64,000 nt of DNA from Sinonovacula constricta (GCA_007844125.1 CM017561.1:61165756-61229755), one strand, 5' to 3'. Counted from the stretch's first letter, positions 51,701-63,043 are shown. The notes: generated from the letters alone by a model not told the origin. Numbers and translations are program-made.

Positions 51701-51889
51701 ATTTTCCTTTTTTATAGCTTATGTAAGAGAAAACATCTTACCAGGTCTACTCAAAGGTCCTTCAAGGCCTGCTACTCGCAGATAGTGAACTAGAGCTGTT
51801 GCACCTAGATCGTTAGCCACTTGCATCAAATGTTTAGCCGATACACTGAAGCCTATCAGACCCAGAAAAATAAACCCAATTCGTAACAT
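45721..51889 (-). CDS. FAS1-A: secreted protein with two fasciclin (FAS1) domains, 6 exons
   Basis: Exons, 5' to 3': 51742-51889, 51056-51267, 50377-50566, 49324-49425, 46814-46921, 45721-45824. Phases agree (864 nt, 287 residues). Residues 1-18 are a signal peptide ([18 protein letters not shown]). Domain 1 (about 20-155) shows the H1 box [15 protein letters not shown], the FH motif in VLMFHASDT and the H2-like [14 protein letters not shown]. Domain 2 (about 160-287) shows [15 protein letters not shown], the YH motif in VLKYHVVPL and [16 protein letters not shown]1 domains act in cell-matrix adhesion in secreted proteins such as periostin and TGFBI; the role here is unknown. The gene is divergent from FAS1-B, with 327 bp between start codons. 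The exon 4 donor borders a 43-bp minisatellite, and intron 4 holds a LINE fragment. Exons 1-2 are duplicated downstream. Confidence 0.93.
46078..46430 (+). mobile_element. MITE-like element, copy 4
   Basis: It begins AAGGAGATATCCGACCGTTTGG and ends AAACTGTTGGATACCACCTT, imperfect inverted termini. It lies in FAS1-A intron 5. Confidence 0.6.
47325..48260 (+). mobile_element. 5'-truncated LINE (non-LTR retrotransposon) with RNase H-like end
   Basis: An open frame at 47325-47885 (186 codons) contains [19 protein letters not shown], the C-terminal RNase H signature found in several LINE clades. It is followed by a cysteine-histidine knuckle, [17 protein letters not shown]. The first part of the polyprotein (endonuclease, reverse transcriptase) is missing. 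The 3' region has two direct copies of a GCTGAATAAACGG motif about 125 bp apart (47942 and 48067). It lies in FAS1-A intron 4, antisense to that gene. The clade is not assigned. Confidence 0.75.
48715..49345. repeat. 43-bp minisatellite built from the FAS1-A exon 4 splice donor
   Basis: About 15 units begin at 48715, 48758, 48801, 48844, 48887, 48930, 48973, 49016, 49059, 49102, 49145, 49188, 49231, 49278 and 49321. The spacing is 43 bp except one 47-bp unit. Read on the minus strand, each unit holds the end of exon 4 (codons for NQTAL) followed by the donor and the first intron bases. The native donor is in the last unit (49321). At least eight other units keep GTGAGT or GTAAGT. Confidence 0.93.
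50567..50775. repeat. Degenerate ~40-bp repeat next to the FAS1-A exon 3 acceptor
   Basis: About five imperfect units of the type GAGAACAAAAAGGTCACAGT (plus strand) start directly beside the exon 3 acceptor at 50566. On the minus strand they form a pyrimidine-rich approach to the 3' splice site. Confidence 0.75.
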
Positions 51890-52216
51890 TTTAGCGTGTG
51901 TGTTTTTTTTCTCTTGAAACCTAGAAAATTAAAATTCTTATTTCTTTCTTGAATCTAATGCAACCCTGTTGTTAAACTTAACGGTCAAAGTCATTTATAT
52001 AGCACCGCTGAACGGTCACGTTTTTCCAACGAGTGAGTGGCCAGTTCTGAAGTCACGTGTTTTCTCCAAAACGTGAATCTATTCCAGATACAGATAAGGC
52101 CACGAGGGTTATGAAACCAATGTGTACAGCGTTTAGGATAGCACATCCATTACGAATGAATCTATAAGAACTTACATGCACATAGAAGTTACAACAAAAA
52201 ACTCAATTCAGTAAAA
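51890..52216. promoter_or_regulatory. Shared bidirectional promoter of FAS1-A and FAS1-B (copy 1)
   Basis: The 327 bp lie between the two divergent start codons. On the minus strand a TATATAAA box (51994-52001) sits about 105 bp before the FAS1-A ATG. On the plus strand CTATAAGA (52162-52169) sits about 50 bp before the FAS1-B ATG. Between them are an E-box CACGTG (52054-52059) and repeated ACGGTCA motifs. Promoter activity is inferred from position and motifs. Confidence 0.6.
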
Positions 52217-52949
52217 ATGCGACATTCTGTCTCGATATTTTTCTTTTTCATGTTGCTGAAGACATGTTATTCAGAGACGAATTTAATCCAGGTAGCATCA
52301 GATCTAGGGGCAACAACACTGGTTCATTACCTGAGAATGGCAGGGCTAGAAGGACCTCTTAGCCGACCAGGTTGGTCATGTTCTCTTTTTGTCTTAGCCG
52401 TTTTGGTTGCTTGTTTGTTATGTTTATCGCAGAGGCGTAGCTAGGCATAATAAGATGTGTACGCATGGCCGCTAGGGGTCCGAGATCGTACGTGGTAGCT
52501 TCTTAGTCGGTTTTAGTATCAAGATTTAACTAGATTTTAAGTACAATGTTATTTTATAGACATGTAAGTATTAAAACAGGAAATGTATTTAATCATGACA
52601 GACTTATTTATGCTCAACAGATAAGACACTTATATACAAGCACATTTTTGCATTACAATTTATGGAAAGTTAATCCCCGCTGTTTATTTATATAGAAAAT
52701 TAATCGCTTGTTTTTATGCACTTGTTTTACGCAGACGCTTTTTAAGCACAGTGTCTTTAGGAAAACTGGCATGATTTGGAGAAAATATGGTATAAGTTGA
52801 GTAAATATACACCTTATTCCTAATAGGGTACGAGTTTTGACTGCATATTTAATCTTTTTATGATTTTATTCCTTGCTGGCAATGTGTGCTCAACTGCGTA
52901 TTCTGTGTACATGCAGCTGCGAGCCTGTATCGTACCAATAGCAAACGTT

Positions 52950-53150
52950 AAGTTAATCAGGGACGGTGTCCACTTGAAGATGATAACAATGAACACCTGG
53001 CTTGATACCACACCAACTCGTATTATCCTGATACTAGATAAGGGACTTATACCATTATGTATTTACAATGACTTTGCCACGTTGAAGATCGGGATTGAGA
53101 CCGTGGCCCAGCCTACACTACAAGGAGTAGATGTTCTCTTCATTAGGAGT
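52950..53150 (-). mobile_element. Fragment related to the 24470 SINE (duplicate copy 1)
   Basis: It shares ordered blocks with 24470-24781, such as CGGTGTCCACTTGAAG, GAACACCTGG and TTGATACCACACC. It lies in FAS1-B intron 1 and is repeated at 58649-58849. Confidence 0.5.
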
Positions 53151-55419
53151 ACGGCGACGTAGCCATATAAACAACAAATTTTTCAAATAATTGAACACTT
53201 TACTAAATGATATTTTAATGATGCTTATAGCGTTGTTAAAAATTAAACAAAGCATATTTAAAGGTTGAAGCTTAGTTTGTGTATCAAAACAAAAAGGTCA
53301 ATAAAAACGTAAACGCATTGTGCTTTTCAAGCAGGTTGTACCATACTTATCGCAAATCATTTGAAATGTTTATTAAACTATAGTGGCACCATAACATATT
53401 TTAGTAACTTATATATTTTGATTGGGAAAGTGAGTAACATATCTTTCAGACGTTGTTTTACTAAGTCCTGAAAAACACCCCCAAAATATGGATTATAAAA
53501 CATGTAGTAAGATTTCAACCTAAGTTTAAGATAATAACAGGTTTAGTCAAATCAGTTTTATTTCTTAAGAAACAAACGAAAGTCGCACAACAAAAATCGT
53601 GGCATTTATATTTAAACCAATTGTTTTCTCCTGACCAGGCGAGTATACAGTGTTCGCCCCTACAAACGCCGCTTTTGACGCCTTACCCCAGAAGGTCAAG
53701 GACAATCTGGCCAATGACCGTGACCTTCTACAATCCGTGCTGATGTTCCACGCCAGCGACACCAGATTCTATTCCAGAGACCTCAGTAACAATCTCCTTG
53801 TTAACACACTCAACGTTCCTCTCAGGATCCGAGTCAACATCTATGGCAGTGTAAATGTATTTCTGTTTAAAAACATACCACTTTGTTGGTGATGTAGATG
53901 AACTGACAGCACATGAGGGCTAAACAAATTACTCGTATTTCTTTGTCCTCAATATGTATCAATACCGGCTAAAACATTGAACATGTAAAAACTGAACCTG
54001 CAATACAAACGTCGGTATAAAACTACCTTTATTTACTTATACATAAATTGCGATACTATCGTTAAAAATAAAAATGTGCATTTTTTAATCCGACTTATTA
54101 CGAGAAAATAAACCTTGTTGGTTTTACAATATTTAACAATGACATTCACCATTGTTTCCTCATTGTAATTAATTACACAGGTGATAACCGTAGACGGAGC
54201 CAAGGTGACCTTGGTGGACCAGAACGCCGCTAACGGCGTCATCCACGTCATCGACAAAGTCATGTTCCCACTTCCGTCTGATAACACCGTCAGAACCATT
54301 GCCAAGCAACCGAATCTGGGAACGCTTCTTTACTCCGTAGCACAGGGCCAAATAGATGGACTGTTATCTAGTAACTCAAATTTCTATGTGGATATGTGAA
54401 TAAACAATTACTCCTTTTCTACATTACAATGACACTGAATGCTTGTACTCTAAGTTCATAAAGGGAAACGTTTGCCCGACTGTTAACACTTAATAAAATA
54501 GATATCATTCTTATGTTAGAAAAAATAGGCTGGACAAGAAATCCCAACCCAGTCTCTGATACTGTTATAAAGATTAATATCACGTATCATTCGCTTGCAG
54601 CGTATATACTTTTCCTATCCGTAAATGTTACTTGGATTAAATCTTTAAATGCTTAATTAGTTAATTAATTCAGACACTAATATAAACCAAGTAACTAGTT
54701 CAAATAGTATTATATTTTTGTATGTTATTCTTAAGCTTCAATTCTTTATTTCAGCAAACGGACCTTACACCCTGTTTGCTCCAAACAATGACGCCTTTAA
54801 CAAGATGCCACCGGGTGCCGTTAGTGACTTGTTTAGTAACCAAACTGCCCTTGTCGGTAAGTGACCTGTTCCAGGTATTCCAAGACCTCGCCAGACAGCT
54901 ACCATTTCCGGATTCATGATACCATTTTCATAATTGCAAGCTACACTTTAATGCTGCAAGATCCACTGTTAAAAGCGGAATAATCTTCCCCTTATGAAAG
55001 AAGAAAAAGGAGAAACTATCCCACTTTGAAGCTTTCTGTTTAATCATGCTACATTTTAAAAATTACCGATATTAATTCTAGTTCTTCTTCCGTCTCAGAT
55101 AAAATGTACATATTCATTTACTGGAGATGCACTAGTATAAGCCTTGGCCACATTTGGACAAAATATGCTAAAAGATAATTCATTACAGCACATATTTCCT
55201 ATTTTTGAAATGAAAGAAATTTGTTAGTTATCTTCCTTATGGGAAGGTATTTTCATATACTTTAAATAAGAAATACAATACATTTAATATTGTAATTTGC
55301 TTATCTTTTAGAAAAGCGCTCAAACTTTTTAATTATTTTTTTATCTCAAACAATACGTTTCTATTTATGCGTATGCTTCAGGCTTAAGTGTTTTTCAAAA
55401 GTTTAAAAAGTGGAAAAAT

Positions 55420-56498
55420 CTTTAAGTTTTCTGCAGTAACTAAATACCAAATACCTACCCACAAGGGAGGTAAGAATGTAGTTTTTTAATAGCTAAGAGT
55501 AAAGTCTCTCTACATACGAAAAGAGGGAATAACAGGCTATAAGTCTCAATGCCTTTGTTGAATTTTACTCTTTTTAAGTTGCAGTTGGAATTGTAGTGTC
55601 CATGAGGAACTGTCCGGATCCGTTTATACCGACCAACTAAATATAGCAACAACAGGGGCGTGCCTGGGCTTACGCACTTACGCACGTGCGTACAATTGCT
55701 TCCAAAAATTGAAAAAATAAAAACGCCTAAAAGCGAATTTAAATCGTCACCTAACCCGGGTTAGGCACTACCAGTTTATTGTCTTTATTATTTAAATCCA
55801 TGTAATTAAAAAAAATCTAATTCTACACAATCTTCAACAATCCAACTTGACGTATTTCTGTCTCTTCCTGCTTCTAAGACAATTCTTTGTTCTAGACAGT
55901 GAGAGTACCCCCCCCCCCCCCCCGAATGCATCTATGGCGTTCTATGGAAAAATCCGGATGAGGGGGGGGGGGGGAGCACGCCCCCGGACTCCCTAGGAAT
56001 AGTGCGTATACTCAAAAGTCGCCCAGGCAAGCCCCTGAACTATTTGGCTAAAAAGGTCCAGCCTTTTTAAACATTTTTATATGGTTTGCAAGAGTAAAAC
56101 TACACTTATATTTTACAATATAAAATCTGTAAACAAATACTGTACATACTGTTTCAGCTGTTCTGAAGTACCACCCTTGACGGCATATAGCGCCGGGTTG
56201 ACGTCAGGCGGCGTAGCGACGTTAGAGGGTCGCCTCGTACACATCGATATCTCTGCTGGTATGACTCGTAATGATTGTCATGATTACAGTGCTCCCTCTT
56301 GGCAGCAACATCGCGTTGAAGTGGTCAGATTGGTTGTTGTAGAGAGGTTGTAATTCTGGAGATGTATTACCTGTAGATGGGTATTTCCTCTTTTCCTATG
56401 TAATGGGACTTTACTCTAAAACTACAACTTTACCTCCCTTGTGGGTAGGTATTTGGGTATATATATATACATGTATGAAGTTACTGCAGATTCTTAAG
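55420..56498. repeat. Inverted repeat arms flanking FAS1-B exon 5 (copy 1)
   Basis: Arm 1 (about 55420-55520) and arm 2 (about 56385-56498) are imperfect reverse complements. They share CTGCAGTAACT, AATACCTACCCACAAGGGAG and GAGTAAAGTC. They enclose the hAT-like MITE and exon 5. A related single arm lies at 48405-48500 in FAS1-A intron 4. Confidence 0.75.
55653..56037. mobile_element. hAT-like MITE (duplicate copy 1)
   Basis: Inverted ends CAGGGGCGTGCCTGGGC and, on the right, GCCCAGGCAAGCCCCTG. The interior has a poly-C run and a poly-G run that could pair. The CAGGGGCG start is typical of hAT elements; no clear 8-bp target duplication is seen. It lies in FAS1-B intron 4. Confidence 0.55.
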
Positions 56499-56754
56499 AG
56501 TTTTCCCTTTTCAAACTGTTGAAAAGACTGACGCATGCGCATAAACGGGAATCTGATTGGTTGAGATAGGAATTAATTAAAAAATCTGATCGCATTTAAA
56601 AATTCACATAAAAATAAAATGTTTTATATTTATTATATAAAGTATATGAAAATACCTTTCCAAAGGGAGATAACTTAAACATTTATTTCATTTAGAAACC
56701 AAAACGTCAGCTTTTTACAGATTTTTGTTTGATGATTGTTGCCAAACCACTTAC

Positions 56755-57588
56755 GCTGCCATAGATGTTGACTCGGATCTTGAGAGGAACGTTGAGTGTG
56801 TTAACAAGGAGATTGTTACTGAGGTCTCTGGAAAAGGCTTTGGTGTCGCTGGCGTGGAACATCAGCACGGATTGAAGAAGGTCATGGTCATTAGCCAAAG
56901 CGTCCTTGACTGCCTGGGGTAGCGCGTCAAACGCTGCATTTGTCGGGGCGAACACGGTGTACTCGCCTAAAAGAAACAAAAATGTATTGTCGTGATCACA
57001 GTGGCAACGACCCTCTTTATAATCACAGATTTAATGAATATGAGTTCCGCCTCTTTATTGTTTTTTTCATTATTTGTATTAAATGAACTTCACCAGCAAA
57101 AGCAGCAGCAGCAACAGTAGCAGCAGCGTTGCAGCTGTCGTTTCTGCATTTTATCCCATCCCCACCGTTCACAATAATAGACTTTTAGAACAGAAATGCT
57201 AATTTAATATTAAGTCTCACTCATATTATTGAAACAAAGGTTAATAGATAAATTTTCATTTACATTCAGCCAACCGGTCCAGGTTTTAAGAAAATGTCTG
57301 TATTAGCATTTGCCTGTTTTATTTGAAGATTATTCATGGCCAGGGCGTATTGCTAACGTAAAAGATGCCAATTTAAATTTGACAAAACTGCTAAACAGAA
57401 TTTTCCTTTTTTATAGCTTATGTAAGAGAAAACATCTTACCAGGTCTACTCAAAGGTCCTTCAAGGCCTGCTACTCGCAGATAGTGAACTAGAGCTGTTG
57501 CACCTAGATCGTTAGCCACTTGCATCAAATGTTTAGCCGATACACTGAAGCCTATCAGACCCAGAAAAATAAACCCAATTCGTAACAT
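56755..57588 (-). pseudogene. FAS1-A 5' fragment (exons 1 and 2 only) in the second duplicate copy
   Basis: Exon 1 (57441-57588) and exon 2 (56755-56966) are exact counterparts of FAS1-A exons 1-2, shifted by 5699 bp, with promoter and donors intact. Exons 3-6 do not follow: the duplication junction is about 58 bp beyond exon 2, and the sequence then runs antisense to FAS1-B copy 1. A transcript starting here could in principle skip to FAS1-A exon 3 at 50566 and make the same protein. Confidence 0.75.
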
Positions 57589-57915
57589 TTTAGCGTGTGT
57601 GTTTTTTTTCTCTTGAAACCTAGAAAATTAAAATTCTTATTTCTTTCTTGAATCTAATGCAACCCTGTTGTTAAACTTAACGGTCAAAGTCATTTATATA
57701 GCACCGCTGAACGGTCACGTTTTTCCAACGAGTGAGTGGCCAGTTCTGAAGTCACGTGTTTTCTCCAAAACGTGAATCTATTCCAGATACAGATAAGGCC
57801 ACGAGGGTTATGAAACCAATGTGTACAGCGTTTAGGATAGCACATCCATTACGAATGAATCTATAAGAACTTACATGCACATAGAAGTTACAACAAAAAA
57901 CTCAATTCAGTAAAA
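57589..57915. promoter_or_regulatory. Shared FAS1 promoter, copy 2
   Basis: Duplicate of 51890-52216 with the same two TATA-like boxes and the central CACGTG. It lies between the orphan FAS1-A 5' end and the intact FAS1-B. Confidence 0.55.
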
Positions 57916-60900
57916 ATGCGACATTCTGTCTCGATATTTTTCTTTTTCATGTTGCTGAAGACATGTTATTCAGAGACGAATTTAATCCAGGTAGCATCAG
58001 ATCTAGGGGCAACAACACTGGTTCATTACCTGAGAATGGCAGGGCTAGAAGGACCTCTTAGCCGACCAGGTTGGTCATGTTCTCTTTTTGTCTTAGCCGT
58101 TTTGGTTGCTTGTTTGTTATGTTTATCGCAGAGGCGTAGCTAGGCATAATAAGATGTGTACGCATGGCCGCTAGGGGTCCGAGATCGTACGTGGTAGCTT
58201 CTTAGTCGGTTTTAGTATCAAGATTTAACTAGATTTTAAGTACAATGTTATTTTATAGACATGTAAGTATTAAAACAGGAAATGTATTTAATCATGACAG
58301 ACTTATTTATGCTCAACAGATAAGACACTTATATACAAGCACATTTTTGCATTACAATTTATGGAAAGTTAATCCCCGCTGTTTATTTATATAGAAAATT
58401 AATCGCTTGTTTTTATGCACTTGTTTTACGCAGACGCTTTTTAAGCACAGTGTCTTTAGGAAAACTGGCATGATTTGGAGAAAATATGGTATAAGTTGAG
58501 TAAATATACACCTTATTCCTAATAGGGTACGAGTTTTGACTGCATATTTAATCTTTTTATGATTTTATTCCTTGCTGGCAATGTGTGCTCAACTGCGTAT
58601 TCTGTGTACATGCAGCTGCGAGCCTGTATCGTACCAATAGCAAACGTTAAGTTAATCAGGGACGGTGTCCACTTGAAGATGATAACAATGAACACCTGGC
58701 TTGATACCACACCAACTCGTATTATCCTGATACTAGATAAGGGACTTATACCATTATGTATTTACAATGACTTTGCCACGTTGAAGATCGGGATTGAGAC
58801 CGTGGCCCAGCCTACACTACAAGGAGTAGATGTTCTCTTCATTAGGAGTACGGCGACGTAGCCATATAAACAACAAATTTTTCAAATAATTGAACACTTT
58901 ACTAAATGATATTTTAATGATGCTTATAGCGTTGTTAAAAATTAAACAAAGCATATTTAAAGGTTGAAGCTTAGTTTGTGTATCAAAACAAAAAGGTCAA
59001 TAAAAACGTAAACGCATTGTGCTTTTCAAGCAGGTTGTACCATACTTATCGCAAATCATTTGAAATGTTTATTAAACTATAGTGGCACCATAACATATTT
59101 TAGTAACTTATATATTTTGATTGGGAAAGTGAGTAACATATCTTTCAGACGTTGTTTTACTAAGTCCTGAAAAACACCCCCAAAATATGGATTATAAAAC
59201 ATGTAGTAAGATTTCAACCTAAGTTTAAGATAATAACAGGTTTAGTCAAATCAGTTTTATTTCTTAAGAAACAAACGAAAGTCGCACAACAAAAATCGTG
59301 GCATTTATATTTAAACCAATTGTTTTCTCCTGACCAGGCGAGTATACAGTGTTCGCCCCTACAAACGCCGCTTTTGACGCCTTACCCCAGAAGGTCAAGG
59401 ACAATCTGGCCAATGACCGTGACCTTCTACAATCCGTGCTGATGTTCCACGCCAGCGACACCAGATTCTATTCCAGAGACCTCAGTAACAATCTCCTTGT
59501 TAACACACTCAACGTTCCTCTCAGGATCCGAGTCAACATCTATGGCAGTGTAAATGTATTTCTGTTTAAAAACATACCACTTTGTTGGTGATGTAGATGA
59601 ACTGACAGCACATGAGGGCTAAACAAATTACTCGTATTTCTTTGTCCTCAATATGTATCAATACCGGCTAAAACATTGAACATGTAAAATCTGAACCTGC
59701 AATACAAACGTCGGTATAAAACTACCTTTATTTACTTATACATAAATTGCGATACTATCGTTAAAAATAAAAATGTGCATTTTTTAATCCGACTTATTAC
59801 GAGAAAATAAACCTTGTTGGTTTTACAATATTTAACAATGACATTCACCATTGTTTCCTCATTGTAATTAATTACACAGGTGATAACCGTAGACGGAGCC
59901 AAGGTGACCTTGGTGGACCAGAACGCCGCTAACGGCGTCATCCACGTCATCGACAAAGTCATGTTCCCACTTCCGTCTGATAACACCGTCAGAACCATTG
60001 CCAAGCAACCGAATCTGGGAACGCTTCTTTACTCCGTAGCACAGGGCCAAATAGATGGACTGTTATCTAGTAACTCAAATTTCTATGTGGATATGTGAAT
60101 AAACAATTACTCCTTTTCTACATTACAATGACACTGAATGCTTGTACTCTAAGTTCATAAAGGGAAACGTTTGCCCGACTGTTAACACTTAATAAAATAG
60201 ATATCATTCTTATGTTAGAAAAAATAGGCTGGACAAGAAATCCCAACCCAGTCTCTGATACTGTTATAAAGATTAATATCACGTATCATTCGCTTGCAGC
60301 GTATATACTTTTCCTATCCGTAAATGTTACTTGGATTAAATCTTTAAATGCTTAATTAGTTAATTAATTCAGACACTAATATAAACCAAGTAACTAGTTC
60401 AAATAGTATTATATTTTTGTATGTTATTCTTAAGCTTCAATTCTTTATTTCAGCAAACGGACCTTACACCCTGTTTGCTCCAAACAATGACGCCTTTAAC
60501 AAGATGCCACCGGGTGCCGTTAGTGACTTGTTTAGTAACCAAACTGCCCTTGTCGGTAAGTGACCTGTTCCAGGTATTCCAAGACCTCGCCAGACAGCTA
60601 CCATTTCCGGATTCATGATACCATTTTCATAATTGCAAGCTACACTTTAATGCTGCAAGATCCACTGTTAAAAGCGGAATAATCTTCCCCTTATGAAAGA
60701 AGAAAAAGGAGAAACTATCCCACTTTGAAGCTTTCTGTTTAATCATGCTACATTTTAAAAATTACCGATATTAATTCTAGTTCTTCTTCCGTCTCAGATA
60801 AAATGTACATATTCATTTACTGGAGATGCACTAGTATAAGCCTTGGCCACATTTGGACAAAATATGCTAAAAGATAATTCATTACAGCACATATTTCCTA

Positions 60901-63043
60901 TTTTTGAAATGAAAGAAATTTGTTAGTTATCTTCCTTATGGGAAGGTATTTTCATATACTTTAAATAAGAAATACAATACATTTAATATTGTAATTTGCT
61001 TATCTTTTAGAAAAGCGCTCAAACTTTTTAATTATTTTTTTATCTCAAACAATACGTTTCTATTTATGCGTATGCTTCAGGCTTAAGTGTTTTTCAAAAG
61101 TTTAAAAAGTGGAAAAATCTTTAAGTTTTCTGCAGTAACTAAATACCAAATACCTACCCACAAGGGAGGTAAGAATGTAGTTTTTTAATAGCTAAGAGTA
61201 AAGTCTCTCTACATACGAAAAGAGGGAATAACAGGCTATAAGTCTCAATGCCTTTGTTGAATTTTACTCTTTTTAAGTTGCAGTTGGAATTGTAGTGTCC
61301 ATGAGGAACTGTCCGGATCCGTTTATACCGACCAACTAAATATAGCAACAACAGGGGCGTGCCTGGGCTTACGCACTTACGCACGTGCGTACAATTGCTT
61401 CCAAAAATTGAAAAAATAAAAACGCCTAAAAGCGAATTTAAATCGTCACCTAACCCGGGTTAGGCACTACCAGTTTATTGTCTTTATTATTTAAATCCAT
61501 GTAATTAAAAAAAATCTAATTCTACACAATCTTCAACAATCCAACTTGACGTATTTCTGTCTCTTCCTGCTTCTAAGACAATTCTTTGTTCTAGACAGTG
61601 AGAGTACCCCCCCCCCCCCCCGAATGCATCTATGGCGTTCTATGGAAAAATCCGGATGAGGGGGGGGGGGGAGCACGCCCCCGGACTCCCTAGGAATAGT
61701 GCGTATACTCAAAAGTCGCCCAGGCAAGCCCCTGAACTATTTGGCTAAAAAGGTCCAGCCTTTTTAAACATTTTTATATGGTTTGCAAGAGTAAAACTAC
61801 ACTTATATTTTACAATATAAAATCTGTAAACAAATACTGTACATACTGTTTCAGCTGTTCTGAAGTACCACGTTGTTCCCTTGACGGCATATAGCGCCGG
61901 GTTGACGTCAGGCGGCGTAGCGACGTTAGAGGGTCGCCTCGTACACATCGATATCTCTGCTGGTATGACTCGTAATGATTGTCATGATTACAGTGCTCCC
62001 TCTTGGCAGCAACATCGCGTTGAAGTGGTCAGATTGGTTGTTGTAGAGAGGTTGTAATTCTGGAGATGTATTACCTGTAGATGGGTATTTCCTCTTTTCC
62101 TATGTAATGGGACTTTACTCTAAAACTACAACTTTACCTCCCTTGTGGGTAGGTATTTGGGTATATATATATACATGTATGAAGTTACTGCAGATTCTTA
62201 AGAGTTTTCCCTTTTCAAACTGTTGAAAAGACTGACGCATGCGCATAAACGGGAATCTGATTGGTTGAGATAGGAATTAATTAAAAAATCTGATCGCATT
62301 TAAAAATTCACATAAAAATAAAATGTTTTATATTTATTATATAAAGTATATGAAAATACCTTTCCAAAGGGAGATAACTTAAACATTTATTTCATTTAGA
62401 AAATGGGAGGGATACAGTGTGGCTACTTACTATAATGTAATTGTAGTAAGTTTTGGTTTATTAATCTATTATTTTAATATATTTTATTTATTTTTTATAC
62501 AATTTGAGTTGTGTTTTTAGTTTTTAATTTAGTTAATTCTAATACTGTTTTCTGGTGAGATGGTTTGTGTTTATATATATTCTTGATCTTAGCAAGTTTA
62601 GCCTAATATTATGATTTCTGTTTGTTCTTACATATATTATCTTGATGTTAACAGGTAGCAAAGAACAGAAAACTACTATTAGTTCACTTTCCAGTTAAAC
62701 ATGAGCAAACGTTAGGCAACGTATATGTATGTATGTATAAGAAATTCCAGTTGGTTATGATAAAACCACCATGTAAAAGACCGGTGCTCGACGTTCCATT
62801 TGCTATGTCTCGAATGAAGGGAGAAGTTATTTGATTATTTGATTATTAATACATTTGTTTGTGTTTTAACAAACTGATTTTTAACAAAATTGTTAATATT
62901 TGTACTTAAAATGTTGTTGTTTTATAAAAATGTAAACAGATAACGTCATGGTAAACAACGCCAAGGTTATCGAGGCGGACCTGCCGACGTCGAACGGTGT
63001 CATCCACATCATAGATCACGTGATTCTTCCACCCAACTATTGA
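57916..63043 (+). CDS. FAS1-B copy 2: secreted two-domain fasciclin protein, 6 exons, intact
   Basis: Exons: 57916-58069, 59338-59549, 59880-60069, 60454-60555, 61855-61962, 62940-63043. Lengths and phases match FAS1-A exon by exon (154/148, then 212, 190, 102, 108, 104); 870 nt, 289 residues. There is a signal peptide at 1-20, then FAS1 domain 1 ([38 protein letters not shown]) and FAS1 domain 2 ([37 protein letters not shown]), ending NY. It is a close paralogue of FAS1-A made by an older head-to-head duplication. Only exon 6 lies outside the recent 5.7-kb tandem duplication. Likely an extracellular adhesion or matrix protein; substrate or partner unknown. Confidence 0.92.
58649..58849 (-). 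mobile_element. Fragment related to the 24470 SINE (duplicate copy 2)
   Basis: Copy of 52950-53150 carried by the tandem duplication. Confidence 0.5.
61119..62202. repeat. Inverted repeat arms flanking FAS1-B exon 5 (copy 2)
   Basis: Same arrangement as 55420-56498: arms at about 61119-61219 and 62089-62202 around the intact exon 5 (61855-61962). Confidence 0.75.
61352..61734. mobile_element. hAT-like MITE (duplicate copy 2)
   Basis: Copy of 55653-56037 carried by the tandem duplication, with slightly shorter poly-C and poly-G runs. Confidence 0.55.

Larger units (their letters stand above)
52217..56258 (+). pseudogene. FAS1-B copy 1: exons 1-5 with frameshifted exon 5 and no exon 6
   Basis: Exons: 52217-52370 (signal peptide, starts [19 protein letters not shown]), 53639-53850, 54181-54370, 54755-54856, 56158-56258. 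Exons 1-4 are intact and identical in sense to copy 2. They include the first FAS1 domain ([38 protein letters not shown]) and the start of the second ([15 protein letters not shown]). Exon 5 is 101 nt instead of 108: a 7-bp deletion after the codons for YH puts a TGA one codon later. The last exon is absent because the duplicated segment ends at about 56696. The exon 1 donor (GTTGGT) is weak in both copies. Splicing from exon 4 to copy-2 exons 5 and 6 could still give a full protein, so 'pseudogene' is provisional. Confidence 0.7.
50998..56696. repeat. 5.7-kb tandem duplication, copy 1
   Basis: The segment matches 56697-62402 in direct orientation, offset 5699 bp over most of its length. It contains FAS1-A exons 2 and 1, the bidirectional promoter and FAS1-B exons 1-5. 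The left edge is AACCAAAACGTCAG; the right edge is TTCATTTAGAAA, with only 2-3 shared A residues at the join. The only differences I see are one substitution (near 54000), a 7-bp deletion in exon 5 and small length changes in a poly-C and a poly-G run. Confidence 0.95.
56697..62402. repeat. 5.7-kb tandem duplication, copy 2
   Basis: Second copy, directly abutting copy 1. It carries the 7 bp missing from copy 1 exon 5. Beyond 62402 the sequence is unique and leads to the single FAS1-B exon 6. Confidence 0.95.
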
